A stretch of DNA of 6,116 nt from Rubrobacter sp. (GTDB lineage Bacteria > Actinomycetota > Rubrobacteria > Rubrobacterales > Rubrobacteraceae). This document shows, in pieces, positions 5,967 to 6,116 of the stretch. The stretch covers positions 385 to 6,500 of the forward strand of contig JACDFX010000104.1 in assembly GCA_013815575.1 (NCBI GenBank), in the 5' to 3' direction. How positions within the stretch are numbered: the first letter of the stretch is position 1; every line of letters begins with the position of its first letter. A program made the translations under genes and the position numbers. Below the pieces are notes generated by a model. That model had not been told where the DNA came from. It made no database searches and saw nothing but the letters and a program-made list of their open reading frames with translations.

Positions 5967-6116
5967 ATGACTACTCAGCTCGCCGATGTGGCCGTGAGCC
6001 GCGCGACCGCTTCGCGCACGCTCTCGCGCCGGCGGTCGCGGTCGGCGGCTTCTCCGGCGGCGGCGCGTAGGGCTTCCGAGGCTATCGCCCAACTCTGAAC
6101 CACGCCGAGGAGGAAC
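5967..6116 (+). pseudogene. Degenerate N-terminus of a LacI-family transcription regulator (runs off window)
   Basis: From ATG 5967 the frame reads MTTQLADVA, then VSRATASRTLS, then SPAAARRASEAIAQL, a TGA stop at 6096-6098, then TTPRRN to the window end. These blocks follow the LacI-family headpiece in order: the T-x-x-DVA first helix, the VSxATVSRVL recognition helix, an SP followed by exactly 13 residues ending in AIxEL, and a xTP segment where GY-x-PN is expected. Two defects stand out. The four residues normally between DVA and VS (x-x-A-G, the helix-turn) are missing, and the conserved Gly of GY is replaced by the stop. The linker before SP is about three residues longer than usual. I read it as a relic; the sugar-binding domain would lie beyond the window. 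An opposing minus-strand frame (stop at 5975-5977) is also open and is the main alternative. Confidence 0.5.

Noticed and set aside
5975..6116. Minus-strand open frame ending in TGA at 5975-5977, whose translated C-terminus is RESVREAVARLTATSAS
   Set aside because: It is open for 46 codons with good GC at third positions and could be the end of a neighbouring gene, but I recognise no family, and the opposite strand matches LacI motifs in order. It remains the alternative to the LacI relic.
1..6116. CRISPR array, tRNA or rRNA gene, insertion sequence, sortase substrate or toxin-antitoxin pair
   Set aside because: I found no spaced direct repeats, no RNA gene signatures, no transposase or terminal inverted repeats, no LPXTG-type tail and no paired small genes.

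Overview
The window is GC-rich, with strong G/C preference at third codon positions, and its protein content looks actinobacterial. The markers are a class E-like sortase, Tat-exported lipoproteins and a peptide ABC importer. Rubrobacter or a relative is my best guess, from the look of the proteins rather than from any marker gene.

Layout. Positions 1-390 (+) hold the C-terminal part of a class I SAM-dependent methyltransferase whose start lies outside the window. It meets a membrane-anchored sortase (394-1068, -) tail to tail, with only 3 bp between stop codons. Next, all on the minus strand, comes a peptide-importer operon read in the order dppA (3106-4785, Tat lipoprotein binding protein), dppB (2073-3074, permease) and dppC (1165-2070, permease). 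The dppA-dppB gap is 31 bp and the dppB-dppC gap is 2 bp. Upstream, on the same strand, lies a Tat-type or signal-anchored metallophosphoesterase (4948-5828) of the YkuE/LpxG-like kind, broken by one frameshift. The right end (5967-6116, +) carries what reads as a degenerate DNA-binding N-terminus of a LacI-family regulator, with a shortened helix-turn-helix and an in-frame stop.

How the genes work together. DppA is expected to capture peptides outside the membrane and hand them to the DppB/DppC channel. The two ATPases such importers need (DppD/DppF) are not here: the gene after dppC is the sortase. They must be encoded elsewhere or shared with another importer. The sortase has its own candidate promoter and probably belongs to a separate cell-surface function. 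No sortase substrate is visible in the window.

Most unusual points. dppB has no ATG, GTG or TTG that would preserve its first membrane helix, but it has a CTG behind a strong Shine-Dalgarno sequence. The metallophosphoesterase is disrupted at a G-rich run. A LacI-like relic sits at the right edge. The sortase has a 15-bp palindrome before its ATG and a possible leaderless GTG start. I see no CRISPR array, insertion sequence, RNA gene or clearly new multi-gene system.
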